Source: Rhodospirillaceae bacterium
GTDB lineage: Bacteria; Pseudomonadota; Alphaproteobacteria; DSM-16000; Inquilinaceae
DNA: 50,501 bases
Assembly: GCA_020638595.1 (NCBI GenBank)
Contig: JACKIG010000005.1
Span: 1-50,501, forward strand
Reading direction: 5' to 3'
Numbering within the stretch: position 1 is the first letter of the stretch; every line of letters starts with the position of its first letter. The position numbers and the translations under genes are program-made. The notes under the pieces are model-generated. The model made no database searches. It was not told where the DNA came from and saw nothing but the letters and a program-made list of their open reading frames with translations. Positions 32,409 through 41,587 of this stretch are shown one piece after another.

Positions 32409-33734
32409 CTAGCGCTGCAGGCGCGGGTTCAGCACGTCGCGCAGCTGATCCCCGACCAGGTTGATGGCAACGATCGTGACCAGCAGTGCCAGCCCCGGAT
32501 AGACGCTGATCCAGTACTTGCCGGCCAGCAGGTAGTCGAAGCCGTTGGAGATCAGCAGGCCAAGCGACGGCTTGGTCAGCGGCAGGCCGATGCCCAGGAA
32601 GCTCAACGTCGCTTCCAGCGCGATGGCGTGGGCCACCTGGACCGTGCCGACGACGATCACCGGCGGCAGGCAGTTGGGCAGCAGGTGGCGGAAGATGATG
32701 CGCCACCGGCTGAGCGCCAGGCAGGCCGCCGCCTCCATATACTCCTTGCGGCGTTCCACCAGCGCCGCGCTGCGCGTCGTGCGGGCATAGTAGGCCCATT
32801 GGACGATGATCAGGGCCAGGATCACCTTGTCGACCCCGCGCCCCAGCACGGCCAACAGCATCAAGGCCACCAGGATCGCCGGGAAGCTGAGCTGCAGGTC
32901 GACGATCCGCATGATCAGCGTTTCCACCCGGCCGCCGAAATAGGCGGCCGTCAGGCCCAGCGACATGCCGATCACCAGCGCGAAGATGCCGCTCATCACC
33001 CCCACGCCCAGGCTGGTGCGCAGGCCGTACATCATCGCGCTCAGCATGTCGCGGCCCTGGGCGTCGGTCCCCAGCCAATAGGTGAAGCTGGGGTCCGTCG
33101 CCGTCGTCGTCAGGCGCAGGCGGAAGCCGACATCGCGATCGTATCCCGGCGGCAGGGCGATGGCGAAGCTGCGCAGGTCGTCGCGCGTCAGCGTCCACAG
33201 GTTGCGGAAGGCATGCTTCTCGCCGACCGTCAGTTCGACGCCGCGCGGCAGGTTCTCCACCTGGATGGTGTCCAGGCCATCCAGGGCGTCCGGCGGCTCC
33301 GTCTCCACCGTCAGGCGGATCTCGTTGCCGTCGGCGGTTTCGACCAGGACCGCGTCGATCACCAGGTGGTCGACGAAGGGATTGGCCGGATCGACGGTCT
33401 GGGCCGCATCGATGGACACCGGCACGCCGGCCTCCAGGCCCGGCAGCGAGACGGCGAAAATCTGGGCGTCGAACAGGCGCTCGGACCCCGGCGGCAGCCT
33501 TGCGTCCCGCTCGGTGAAGTCGGTCAGGTCATACGGGTTCTGGGGCGCGATCCAGGGCGCGAACACCCCGACGATGATGACGCCGACCAGCAGCATCAGG
33601 CCGAACAGGGCGACGCGGCTTTCGGCGAAGTCCTCCGCGAACCGCCGGAACGGCGTGACCACCCGCGGTTGCGTCACCGCATCGTCCGGTGCTGCCGCGG
33701 AGGTCGCGCCATGGGGTTCGGCGACGGTGGTCAT
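32409..33734 (-). CDS. Peptide-type ABC importer permease, OppC/DppC family, with large periplasmic insert
   Basis: A 441-aa permease. One membrane helix near residue 43-60 (VALFGLMLLVGVIIVGVFAP), then about 135 residues not found in ordinary DppC proteins (roughly 82-217), then the family core from YWLGTDAQGRDMLSAMMYG, with an EAA-like motif (MEAAACLALSRWRIIFRHLL) and five further helices. Typical DppC proteins have about 290-300 residues. The insert lies on the periplasmic side and is rich in beta-type sequence and acidic residues (VIDAVLVETADGNEIRLTVE). It may shape docking of the binding protein or substrate. The insert is in frame with no sign of a sequencing error. Confidence 0.92.
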   Translation of the reverse strand: MTTVAEPHGATSAAAPDDAVTQPRVVTPFRRFAEDFAESRVALFGLMLLVGVIIVGVFAPWIAPQNPYDLTDFTERDARLPPGSERLFDAQIFAVSLPGLEAGVPVSIDAAQTVDPANPFVDHLVIDAVLVETADGNEIRLTVETEPPDALDGLDTIQVENLPRGVELTVGEKHAFRNLWTLTRDDLRSFAIALPPGYDRDVGFRLRLTTTATDPSFTYWLGTDAQGRDMLSAMMYGLRTSLGVGVMSGIFALVIGMSLGLTAAYFGGRVETLIMRIVDLQLSFPAILVALMLLAVLGRGVDKVILALIIVQWAYYARTTRSAALVERRKEYMEAAACLALSRWRIIFRHLLPNCLPPVIVVGTVQVAHAIALEATLSFLGIGLPLTKPSLGLLISNGFDYLLAGKYWISVYPGLALLVTIVAINLVGDQLRDVLNPRLQR

Positions 33735-33753
33735 CGCTGCAGCACCCCCCGCC

Positions 33754-34731
33754 TCAGGCCCGCTGGTCCGCCAGCCGCACCCGGGGGTCGAGCACGGAAT
33801 AGAGGATATCGACGATCAGGTTGATGATGATGAACATCATCACGATGACCATCAGGTAGGCGACGATGATCGGACGGTCGAGCACGAAGATGGAATCGAT
33901 GATCAGCTTGCCGATGCCGGGCCAGGCGAAGATCGTCTCGGTAACGACGGCAAAGGCGATGACGTTGCCCAGTTCCAGCCCCAGCACCGTCACCACCGGG
34001 ATCAGGGTGTTCTTCAGCACGTGCACCATGACCACGCGGCGCTGGCGCAGGCCCTTGGCGCGGGCGAACTTCACATAATCCTGCGGCAGCACCTCGCGCA
34101 CATTGGCGCGCGTCAGGCGGATCACCAGCGAGGTCTTGAACAGCGCCAGGTTGATCGCCGGCAGGATCAGATGGCTCCAGCCGTCGAGGCTGAACAGCGA
34201 CGAGCGGATGCCCAGGAATTCCCCCTGGTCGCCGCGGCCGCCGGCAGGCAGCCAGCCCAGCATGACCGCGAAGATCATGATCAGCATCAGCCCCTGCCAG
34301 AAATTGGGCAGGCTGAAGCCCAGGATCGACCCGGCCATGATGCTGCGCCCGGAGACGCCGTTGGGGTGGAACCCGGCCCACAGCCCCAGCGGGATGCCGA
34401 TGAAGACGGCAATCAGCATGGCGACGAACGCCAGCTCCAGCGTCGCGGGCAACCGCTGCAGGATCAGCTTCAGGGCGGGCTCGTTGAAGACGAAGGACCG
34501 GCCGAGATCGCCCTCCGCCAGATTGGTCAGGAAGACCCAATACTGTTCCCACACCGGCCGGTCCAGGCCGAGGCGGGCGATGGCGGCCTGCCGTTCCAGC
34601 TCCGTCGCGTCGGGCGCGATCAGGATGTCGACCGGGTTGCCGATGGCATAGACGCCGACGAACACCAGCAGGCTCGTCACCGCGAGGACCGCGATGCTCT
34701 GCATCAGTCGGCGGATGATGAAGACGGTCAT
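33754..34731 (-). CDS. Peptide-type ABC importer permease, OppB/DppB family
   Basis: A 325-aa permease of the normal DppB length. MTVFIIRRLMQSIAVLAVTS starts the first helix. The typical region ARLGLDRPVWEQYWVFL, the membrane core with PATLELAFVAMLIAVFIG and the EAA-type loop (DYVKFARAKGLRQRRVVMVH) are present. It partners the DppC-type subunit, 19 bp downstream. Start ATG at 34731, 80 bp after the binding protein stop. Confidence 0.94.
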   Translation of the reverse strand: MTVFIIRRLMQSIAVLAVTSLLVFVGVYAIGNPVDILIAPDATELERQAAIARLGLDRPVWEQYWVFLTNLAEGDLGRSFVFNEPALKLILQRLPATLELAFVAMLIAVFIGIPLGLWAGFHPNGVSGRSIMAGSILGFSLPNFWQGLMLIMIFAVMLGWLPAGGRGDQGEFLGIRSSLFSLDGWSHLILPAINLALFKTSLVIRLTRANVREVLPQDYVKFARAKGLRQRRVVMVHVLKNTLIPVVTVLGLELGNVIAFAVVTETIFAWPGIGKLIIDSIFVLDRPIIVAYLMVIVMMFIIINLIVDILYSVLDPRVRLADQRA

Positions 34732-34811
34732 CGATACGGCTGGCGCGACCCGAACGACGGGGTACGGTGGCGGCGCATCGGCTTGCGAACGCGCCGCCCA
34801 CCGTCCTCCGG

Positions 34812-36398
34812 CTATTCGGACCTGACCACGTTCATGGCCAAGGTGTACTCATCCGTACGCGGAATGTACGCAAGTCCCGGCCGGGTTGCCCAGGTGTTGA
34901 CCTGGAAGTGGGTCGGGATCAGCCCGACATCGCCCATGGCGATCTCGCACGCGCGGGCCAGCAGTTCCGCCCGGCGGGTGTCGTCCACCGTCTGCATGGC
35001 CTCGGTCAGGGCCGCATCCATCTCAGCACTGGAATAGCCGCCCCGGTTGGTGCTGCCCCAACCGAGTTCCGGGTTCTTCGTGGCCAGAAGCGCGCGCAAC
35101 GGCGACGAGGCCTCGCCCGTATCCGAGCCCCAGCCCACCAGCATCAGGCTGAATTCCGACCCGTTCTCACCGCCGGTCGCCCGTCCGAAATACACCGACC
35201 GCGGCATGGTTTCGACCGAAGCGTCGATGCCGACGCGCGCCAGCATCTGGGCGATGGCCTGGACGATCTGCTCGTCGTTGATGTAGCGGTCGTTCGGCCC
35301 TGCGATGGTGACGGCGAAGCCGTCGGGATAGCCGGCTTCCTCCAGCAGCGCCCGGGCGCCGTCCGGATCGTAGGTCGGCACTTCGATGTTCTCGCTGACG
35401 CCGAAGAACCCGTCCGGCAGCAGCTGGCCGGCCGGAATGGCAACCCCTTCCATCACCTGTTCGACGATGGCGTTGCGGTCGATGGCCATGCTGATGGCCC
35501 GGCGCACGCGCACGTCACGGAACGGGTTGGGGATCTCGCTACCGTCCTTCGCCGTCACCATCGGCGACACCTCGCGGGCGCTGTCGATGTGCAGGTAGAT
35601 CACCCGGTTCGATACGCCCTGGCTCAGCACCACGTCGGGGTTGTCGGCCAGCTGGGCGATATCGGCCGTCGGCACGCTGGCGATCACGTCGACGTCGCCG
35701 GCCAGCAGGGCGGCCACGCGCGCCGGATCGCTGGTGATCGGACGGAAGGTGACATTGTCCCATTCCGGCCGCCCGTCCCAGTAGTCGTCATTGGCGGTCA
35801 ACACGATGCGGTCGCCGGGCACGTATTCCACAAGCTTGTACGGCCCGGTGCCGATGGCGGCGGCACCGCTGTTGTAGTCCGCCGTGGTGGCGCCTTCGCC
35901 GTTCTCGCGGCTGATGATGCGCACGACGCTCAGGTCGTTGGGCATCAGCGGATAGGCGGCCGCGGTCTTGAACTGGATGGTGTAGTCATCGACGACGATG
36001 ACCTCGGTGATGGAGTTGATCGACCCGGCGAAGCTGGACGGGCTGTCGGGTACGTTGGGGGCGCGCTCCAGCGTGAAGACGACATCGTCGGCGGTGAAGG
36101 GCGACCCGTCGTGGAACGTCACCCCCTCGCGCAGGTGGAATTCCCACGTCGTGTCGTCGATCGGGCCCCAGGAGGTGGCCAGCCCCGGCTCCAGCTCCTG
36201 GCTGGAGCCCTGCTTGATCAGCGTGTCGAAGATGTGGAAGACGATCTGGTTGTTGTTGCCGGTGTTGTGGAAGTGGGGGTCGATGGATGTGGCCTCCGAC
36301 GCCAACGCGATGGTCAGGTCTTCGGCGCTCGCCGGCGGCACCGCCAGCGAGGCTGCGGTCGCCATTGCGGCCGCCAGGATCGTCAAGCGTTCGAACAT
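34812..36398 (-). CDS. Peptide-type ABC importer periplasmic binding protein (SBP family 5)
   Basis: A 528-aa exported protein. Signal peptide MFERLTILAAAMATAASLAV then PPASA, followed by the family 5 start EDLTIALASEATSIDPHFHN. The core contains WEFHLREGVTFHDGSPFTADDVVFTLER, the conserved lobe I signature (shown here as two parts, WEFHLREGVTFHDG and SPFTADDVVFTLER). Family 5 proteins bind peptides, dipeptides, nickel, glutathione or opines; this one is typical in length. It is the first gene of the leftward operon. GGAGG stands about a dozen bases upstream of its ATG. Ligand not determinable; nearby deacylases point to acylated amino acids or peptides. Confidence 0.93.
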   Translation of the reverse strand: MFERLTILAAAMATAASLAVPPASAEDLTIALASEATSIDPHFHNTGNNNQIVFHIFDTLIKQGSSQELEPGLATSWGPIDDTTWEFHLREGVTFHDGSPFTADDVVFTLERAPNVPDSPSSFAGSINSITEVIVVDDYTIQFKTAAAYPLMPNDLSVVRIISRENGEGATTADYNSGAAAIGTGPYKLVEYVPGDRIVLTANDDYWDGRPEWDNVTFRPITSDPARVAALLAGDVDVIASVPTADIAQLADNPDVVLSQGVSNRVIYLHIDSAREVSPMVTAKDGSEIPNPFRDVRVRRAISMAIDRNAIVEQVMEGVAIPAGQLLPDGFFGVSENIEVPTYDPDGARALLEEAGYPDGFAVTIAGPNDRYINDEQIVQAIAQMLARVGIDASVETMPRSVYFGRATGGENGSEFSLMLVGWGSDTGEASSPLRALLATKNPELGWGSTNRGGYSSAEMDAALTEAMQTVDDTRRAELLARACEIAMGDVGLIPTHFQVNTWATRPGLAYIPRTDEYTLAMNVVRSE

Positions 36399-36496
36399 TG
36401 CGTGCTTATGCCTCCCGTTCTTGTTGGGGGTGCCGCTCTCGCGGACCCATCAGCCGCCCCATCACGCAGTGGACGGCGTTTCGACATTCCAGCGAC

Positions 36497-36524
36497 CATA
36501 TACTGCCGTTCGTCCATGCGTCGA
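36497..36524 (-). promoter_or_regulatory. Candidate sigma-70-type promoter of the ABC importer operon
   Basis: Read leftward, TCGACG (36524-36519) and TATATG (36502-36497) are separated by 16 bases, four of six matches to each consensus. They lie about 100 bp upstream of the binding-protein start in a 148-bp gap that is AT-richer than its surroundings. A guess by eye only. Confidence 0.25.
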
Positions 36525-36546
36525 TTGGAATGGGTGAAACCAATGG

Positions 36547-38025
36547 TCACGGATCTTCGACGAAGGGGAAGACACGGTCCATCGGGACATGGCGATAGGC
36601 AAGCCGGGTCAGGTCGGCCGGCCCGTAGTCGGGCGTGTCCATCAGGATGATCTCGGACGCGATCGGTTCGAACGCCGCGCGGAAATGCGTCTTGGAGCGC
36701 AAGAGGACGATGTCGAAATCGCCCAGGCGCAGGCCCACCTGCGTCAGGGCGTCCTCGTCGATCGCGGTCTCGGACTTGCCGGTCAGGCTGACCGTCACCC
36801 CACCCGATTCGATCACCGCGACATCGCCCAGATCCACCGGCGTGCCCGCCCGCATGCCGGCAGTGCCGCGATAGCGCAGCTGCGGGAAAACCGCGCGGAC
36901 ACGCCCTTCCAGCGGCACGGGGCCGCCCGTCAGCGGCCCCGAATGGCCGCCGACCTGCAGGCGGACCTCCGCCCCCGGTCCCACGGCAAGGGCGGCCGCG
37001 ACCGCCCCCGGATCCCACAGGCTGGGCACGACCGTACGCTTCGCCCCGTGGCGCAGCAGCGCCCGCAGGCCATGGGTGCTGTCGTTGGCGCGGTCGGCAT
37101 GTTCGACCAGCACCACCGGCCCGACCGCCGTGCGGGCGCGGTGGACGGCGTGCAGCACCGCCTCGTCCAGCCCGAGCACCGGGGCCGGCGCATAGAGGGC
37201 GTGCCGGCGTTCGCTGATCTCCCCCGAAATCGCGCGCGCCAGGGCGTCGGCCAGCGTGGGGTCGCCGTCGGTGACGGCGACGACGGAGAACCCGCAGTTC
37301 GGCACGTCGGCGTAGGAGAACCCCGCAAACACCGAGACGTCCACATAGCCGTCGGCGGTCTCGGAGCAGGCCCGGGCCGCCGCCACGATCCCCGACAGCG
37401 GCACCAGGTCGGTGGCACTGAAGATGCTGGGCACCATCAGCCCCGGCTTGGCCACGGCCATCACGGGCCGGATCTCGCCCCGCAGGGTCCGCACCAGGCA
37501 GTCCGCCGCGCGTTCGCCGGTCTCGCCCATATCGGTGTGGGGCGACAGCCGGTACCCGAAGGCCGCGGTCGCCGGGGCAATCCCGTCGCCGTCCAGGTTG
37601 CCGTGATAGTCGAAGGCGACGACCACCGGCCTGTCCGCCCCGACGGCCGCGCGCACGGCGGCCAGAAGCTCGGCATCCGGGTCCGTACGGCCGGGCGTGA
37701 CCATGGCGCCGTGCAGGTGCAGCAGCACCCCGTCGATGCTGCCGCCCAGCGCCTCCAGCCCCTCAACGATCTCCTGCCGGTAGCGCTCGAAGGCGTCGTC
37801 TGCGGCCATGCCTGCGGCGCCCCCGTCGGCATGGACGATGCCAACGGGTTCGATCCCCTCGCGCGCCAGCACGGCCAGGAAGCCGCCGACGGCGGTGTTC
37901 GATCCGGCGAAGGCTTCGGCGATGGCACCACCGCGCCGGGCCGCGCGCTCGAACCCGGCGTAGTCGAGCTCACCCGGCAGGAAGCTGGCGCATTCCATAT
38001 GCAGCCCGGCGATGGCAACGCGCAT
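36547..38025 (-). CDS. M81-family metallopeptidase (MlrC-like)
   Basis: A 492-aa protein of the MlrC/DUF1485 family: MRVAIAGLHMECASFLPG at the start, VVAFDYHGNLDG and SPHTDMGETGERAADCL (metal-binding aspartate and histidines), EHADRANDSTHG, and the C-terminal domain with VLLRSKTHFRAAFEPIASEI. MlrC was described from linear microcystin breakdown, but family members are widespread in bacteria without it and act as small peptide or amide hydrolases. The start ATG at 38025 is chosen over a GTG at 38037 because it begins the conserved region and has AGGTGG upstream. It lies 148 bp upstream of the importer operon, same strand. Confidence 0.9.
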   Translation of the reverse strand: MRVAIAGLHMECASFLPGELDYAGFERAARRGGAIAEAFAGSNTAVGGFLAVLAREGIEPVGIVHADGGAAGMAADDAFERYRQEIVEGLEALGGSIDGVLLHLHGAMVTPGRTDPDAELLAAVRAAVGADRPVVVAFDYHGNLDGDGIAPATAAFGYRLSPHTDMGETGERAADCLVRTLRGEIRPVMAVAKPGLMVPSIFSATDLVPLSGIVAAARACSETADGYVDVSVFAGFSYADVPNCGFSVVAVTDGDPTLADALARAISGEISERRHALYAPAPVLGLDEAVLHAVHRARTAVGPVVLVEHADRANDSTHGLRALLRHGAKRTVVPSLWDPGAVAAALAVGPGAEVRLQVGGHSGPLTGGPVPLEGRVRAVFPQLRYRGTAGMRAGTPVDLGDVAVIESGGVTVSLTGKSETAIDEDALTQVGLRLGDFDIVLLRSKTHFRAAFEPIASEIILMDTPDYGPADLTRLAYRHVPMDRVFPFVEDP

Positions 38026-38138
38026 GGGCAGGGCCACCTAACCGTTTGCCGCGGGGCGTCGGCTCTGGCCAATCCGCCGGCCCGGGCCCATATTCACCGC
38101 TTCGATTGCGTCACACGTCGTCAACCAAGGTCCCCGTC

Positions 38139-39305
38139 TTGTCAGAGTCCCGTCCCGATTGCCTCCCGCTGCTGGAGGCGCTGACCGCGTTTCCCACCAT
38201 CAGTGCCGACAGCAACCTGCCGCTGATCGCGTATGTCCAGGCGTATCTCGCCGAACACGGGATCGAAGCCGACCTGATCTACGACGAAACGGGCAAGAAG
38301 GCCAATCTCTACGCCACCATCGGGCCGAAAGACCGGCCGGGGATCTGCCTGTCCGGCCATACCGACGTGGTCCCCGTCGCCGGCCAGGACTGGACCACCG
38401 ATCCCTTCATGGCCGACCGCCGCAACGGCCGGATCCATGGCCGCGGCACCTGCGACATGAAGGGCTTCGTCGCCGGTGTGCTGGCGCTGGTACCCAAGGC
38501 GGCGCAAAGGACCCTGTCGACGCCGCTGCACATCGCGCTGTCCCATGACGAAGAGGTGGGATGCCTGGGCGTGCGCAACCTGCTGGCCTGGCTTGGCGAC
38601 CAGCCGGTGAAGCCGGCCATGTGCATCGTCGGCGAGCCGACGGTCATGACGCCGGTGATCGCGCACAAGGGCAAGATCGCCATGCGCTGTACGGTCACGG
38701 GGGTGGAGTGCCATTCCTCGCTGGCGCCGGAAGGGGTCAACGCCATCCACTATGCGGCCGACCTGGTCGCCCTGATCCGCCGCATGGCGGGGCGGCTGGC
38801 TGCGGACGGCCCCTTCGAGGCGGGCTTTGCCCCCGCGCACACGACCATGCAGGTGGGCACCGTCTCCGGGGGATCGGCCCTCAACATCGTGCCCGGGCAA
38901 TGCCGCTTCGACTTCGAGATCCGACACCTGCCCTCGCACGACCCGATGCCCCTGGTCGACGAGGCCCGCGCCTTGGCAGAGACGGCGCTGCTGCCGGAGA
39001 TGCGCCGGATCGGTGCGGACGCCGGCATCGCCTTTGCTGAGCTGGTCCGCTATCCCGGCCTGGCGACCGACGAGCGGCATCCCGTGGTCGAGCTGGCTAA
39101 GGGCCTGAGCGGGGCCAACGATGTCGGCAAGGCCGCCTTCGGCACCGAAGCCGGGCTGTTCCAGCGGGCGGGCATCCCCACCGTGGTGTGCGGCCCGGGC
39201 TCGATCGCCCAGGCCCACAAGCCCGACGAGTTCATCGAAATCGATCAGCTTCACAGGCTCGAGACCTTCCTCGACCGCCTGCTTGACCGGGTGACGGCAT
39301 CATGA
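38139..39305 (+). CDS. argE: ArgE-type N-acyl amino acid deacetylase (M20 family)
   Basis: A 388-aa M20 peptidase-fold enzyme with ArgE-type motifs: LSGHTDVVPVAGQDW, GRGTCDMKGFVA, SHDEEVGCLG (metal-binding and catalytic acidic residues), GEPTVM, and the last histidine in QAHKPDEFIE. The type enzyme releases acetate from N-acetylornithine; others in the family deacylate N-acyl amino acids. Start is a TTG at 38139 with AAGG upstream; a longer frame exists but its first 30 residues are not family-like. The stop overlaps the next gene by four bases. Linkage to an aspartoacylase-like gene rather than arg genes argues for a catabolic role. Confidence 0.85.
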   Translation: MSESRPDCLPLLEALTAFPTISADSNLPLIAYVQAYLAEHGIEADLIYDETGKKANLYATIGPKDRPGICLSGHTDVVPVAGQDWTTDPFMADRRNGRIHGRGTCDMKGFVAGVLALVPKAAQRTLSTPLHIALSHDEEVGCLGVRNLLAWLGDQPVKPAMCIVGEPTVMTPVIAHKGKIAMRCTVTGVECHSSLAPEGVNAIHYAADLVALIRRMAGRLAADGPFEAGFAPAHTTMQVGTVSGGSALNIVPGQCRFDFEIRHLPSHDPMPLVDEARALAETALLPEMRRIGADAGIAFAELVRYPGLATDERHPVVELAKGLSGANDVGKAAFGTEAGLFQRAGIPTVVCGPGSIAQAHKPDEFIEIDQLHRLETFLDRLLDRVTAS

Positions 39306-40255
39306 GCGGCTATCCCAGCTATGCGGTGGAATTGGAGGCGCCGGATCTCGGCAGCTACCGGACCGGCAACACCGGCGTGCCCTACTACACCACCTTCGAC
39401 AGCGGCACCGACGGCCCGCATGTGCTGATCAACGCCCTGGTCCATGGCAACGAGCTGTGCGGCGCGATCGCGGTTGACTATCTCTTGCGCCGGCGGGTCC
39501 GGCCGACGCGCGGGCGCCTGACCCTCGGCTTCGCCAACGTCGCCGCCTATCTGCGCTTCGACCCCGCCGATCCCAATGCAACGCGCTATGTGGACGAGGA
39601 CTTCAACCGCGTCTGGGACATCGCCACGCTGGAGGGAGACCGCACGTCCGTCGAGCTGGAGCGCGCACGCGAGATCCGGCCGCTGATCGACACCGTTGAC
39701 TACCTGCTGGACATCCATTCGATGCAGCACCGCACGGTGCCGCTGATGATGGCCGGACCGCTGGAAAAGGGGCGCACCCTGGCACGGGCGATCGGGTTGC
39801 CGCGCCACGTCATCGCCGATGCCGGGCATGCCGCCGGCCGGCGCCTGCGCGACTATGCCGGGTTCGCCGACCCCGCCAGCCCGCGCAACGCCCTTCTGGT
39901 GGAATGCGGACAGCATTGGGAGCGCGCGGCACCCGGCATCGCCATCGAAACCAGCATGCGCTTTCTGCTGCAATTCGGCATGATCGACCGCCGCGCGGCC
40001 GAACCGCACCTGAGCACCGACATCCCGCCGCCGCAGGTGATCGAGGTCACGGACGCCGTCACCATCACCACCGACAGGTTCCGCTTCGCCGGCGATTTCG
40101 TCGGCATGGAATGCCTGCCGAAAGCCGGCATGACCATCGGGTTCGACGGCGATACCGCCATCGTCACCCCATACGACAACTGCGTCCTGATCATGCCCAC
40201 CCGCCGGCTGGCGAAGGGGCAGACGGCCGTACGTCTCGGCCGGTTGATCGGCTGA
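39302..40255 (+). CDS. Succinylglutamate desuccinylase/aspartoacylase family protein
   Basis: A 317-aa zinc enzyme of the AstE/AspA family: INALVHGNELCGAIAVDYLL (zinc ligands H and E), NRVWD, and DIHSMQHRTVP (third ligand His). The C-terminal third is the beta-rich domain of aspartoacylase-type enzymes. Members remove an acyl group from N-acetyl-aspartate, N-succinyl-glutamate or related. ATGA overlap with the ArgE-type gene implies a two-step or parallel pathway. No ast genes are near, so succinylglutamate is not especially favoured. Confidence 0.88.
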   Translation: MSGYPSYAVELEAPDLGSYRTGNTGVPYYTTFDSGTDGPHVLINALVHGNELCGAIAVDYLLRRRVRPTRGRLTLGFANVAAYLRFDPADPNATRYVDEDFNRVWDIATLEGDRTSVELERAREIRPLIDTVDYLLDIHSMQHRTVPLMMAGPLEKGRTLARAIGLPRHVIADAGHAAGRRLRDYAGFADPASPRNALLVECGQHWERAAPGIAIETSMRFLLQFGMIDRRAAEPHLSTDIPPPQVIEVTDAVTITTDRFRFAGDFVGMECLPKAGMTIGFDGDTAIVTPYDNCVLIMPTRRLAKGQTAVRLGRLIG

Positions 40256-40265
40256 CGGCGCGCTG

Positions 40266-41366
40266 ATGGGCGCGGAATGCCGGACGACGACGGGCGCCGC
40301 ACCGGCCGGCGGCCGCTGGCAGGGGCTGGCGGCCCAGGGTACGGCGCTGGCGCTGGGCACCGCCGGCGGCGCGCTTCTCTATACCTTCCAGCTGCCGCTG
40401 GCCTGGATGATCGGCTCAATGCTGGCGACGGCCATCGCAGCCATTGCCGGCATGCGGGTCCGCGTGCCCAGGGCGATGCGCAGCGGCATGATCATGGTGC
40501 TGGGCATCATGCTGGGCAGCGCCTTCAACCCGGCGATTCTGTCGGCGCTGGACCGCTGGGCGGTGACGCTGTCGGCATTGGCCGTCTACATCGTCGTCTG
40601 CACCGCCATCGGGAGTTTGTACCTGTCCCGGTTGGGCAGGTGTGATCCGGTCACATCCTATTTCACCGCCACGCCGGGCGGCTTCAACGAGATGGTGCTG
40701 ATGGGCACCGCCCTGGGCGGTGACGAGCGGACGATCGCCCTCAGTCACAGCCTGCGCGTGATGCTGGTGGTGTTCACGGTGCCGGTCTGGTTCCGCTATA
40801 TGGGCGACGTCCAGATGGGGCCGCGGCCATCGATGGGGCCAGCCTTCGGCGAGCTGGAACTGGTGGAATACCTGATGCTCGGCGCGTGCGCGATCGGCGG
40901 GCCGATCGCCAGCCGCCTGAGGCTGCCCGCCGCCTGGCTGCTGGGACCGATGGTGCTGAGCGCCGCCATCCATCTGGCCGGCATCACCGACAGCCGTCCG
41001 CCCGCCGTGCTGATCGCCATCGCCCAGGTCGTCGTCGGGTCGTTCATCGGCTGCCGCTTCGTCGGCACGCGCCTGCGCCTGGCCGCCCGCGTGCTGCTGA
41101 TCGCCGCCGGACTGACGGCCATCCTGCTGGCCATCACGGTGGCGTTCGCCGTGGCGCTGCATTTCGCCACAGGCATCCCCATCGCCGACCTGGTGCTGGC
41201 CTATGCCCCCGGCGGCCTGGCGGAGATGAGCCTGGTGGCGCTGGCCCTGCACAGCGACGCCGCCTTCGTGTCCACCCACCACCTGGTGCGGATTCTGCTG
41301 ATCATCATGTTTGCCGCCCCCGCATACCGCCTGATGCGGCGCACGCAGCCGCCGCCGGAGCCATGA
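40266..41366 (+). CDS. AbrB-family membrane protein (PF05145 type)
   Basis: A 366-aa polytopic membrane protein with about ten helices built from two homologous halves: PLAWMIGSMLATAIAAIAG with TPGGFNEMVLMGTALGGDE in the first, and PAAWLLGPMVLSAAIHLAG with APGGLAEMSLVALALHSDAA in the second. Such twin PGG(F/L)-EM repeats are the hallmark of the AbrB/YjiN-like family, often mislabelled ammonia monooxygenase. It is presumed a transporter; substrate unknown. It starts ten bases after the aspartoacylase-like gene and probably belongs to the same transcript. Confidence 0.88.
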   Translation: MGAECRTTTGAAPAGGRWQGLAAQGTALALGTAGGALLYTFQLPLAWMIGSMLATAIAAIAGMRVRVPRAMRSGMIMVLGIMLGSAFNPAILSALDRWAVTLSALAVYIVVCTAIGSLYLSRLGRCDPVTSYFTATPGGFNEMVLMGTALGGDERTIALSHSLRVMLVVFTVPVWFRYMGDVQMGPRPSMGPAFGELELVEYLMLGACAIGGPIASRLRLPAAWLLGPMVLSAAIHLAGITDSRPPAVLIAIAQVVVGSFIGCRFVGTRLRLAARVLLIAAGLTAILLAITVAFAVALHFATGIPIADLVLAYAPGGLAEMSLVALALHSDAAFVSTHHLVRILLIIMFAAPAYRLMRRTQPPPEP

Positions 41367-41385
41367 CCATGATGGAAGCGGGAAA

Positions 41386-41461
41386 TGGTGCCCAGGGATG
41401 GAGTTGAACCACCGACACTCGCATTTTCAGTGCGATGCTCTACCACCTGAGCTACCTGGGC
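41386..41461 (-). tRNA. tRNA-Phe (GAA)
   Basis: A 76-base cloverleaf on the minus strand: acceptor stem GCCCAGG/CCTGGGC, D-arm, anticodon stem TCGCA/TGCGA around the loop CTGAAAA (anticodon GAA), five-base variable loop, T-arm with TTCAACT and an encoded 3' CCA. It stands 20 bp after the AbrB-type gene and 126 bp beyond the end of argS. No integration scar is seen at its 3' end. Confidence 0.97.
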
Positions 41462-41587
41462 ATCCGGTGGCGCCCCGTCCGGGGCGGAGGTGCTTATAGG
41501 AAATGTCCCGCCGGGTGTCCAGGGTCTCTGGCACGCCGGTGTCGATGACGGCGATTTTGCCCCTGCGCCGGGCAGCCGGCGCACCGG

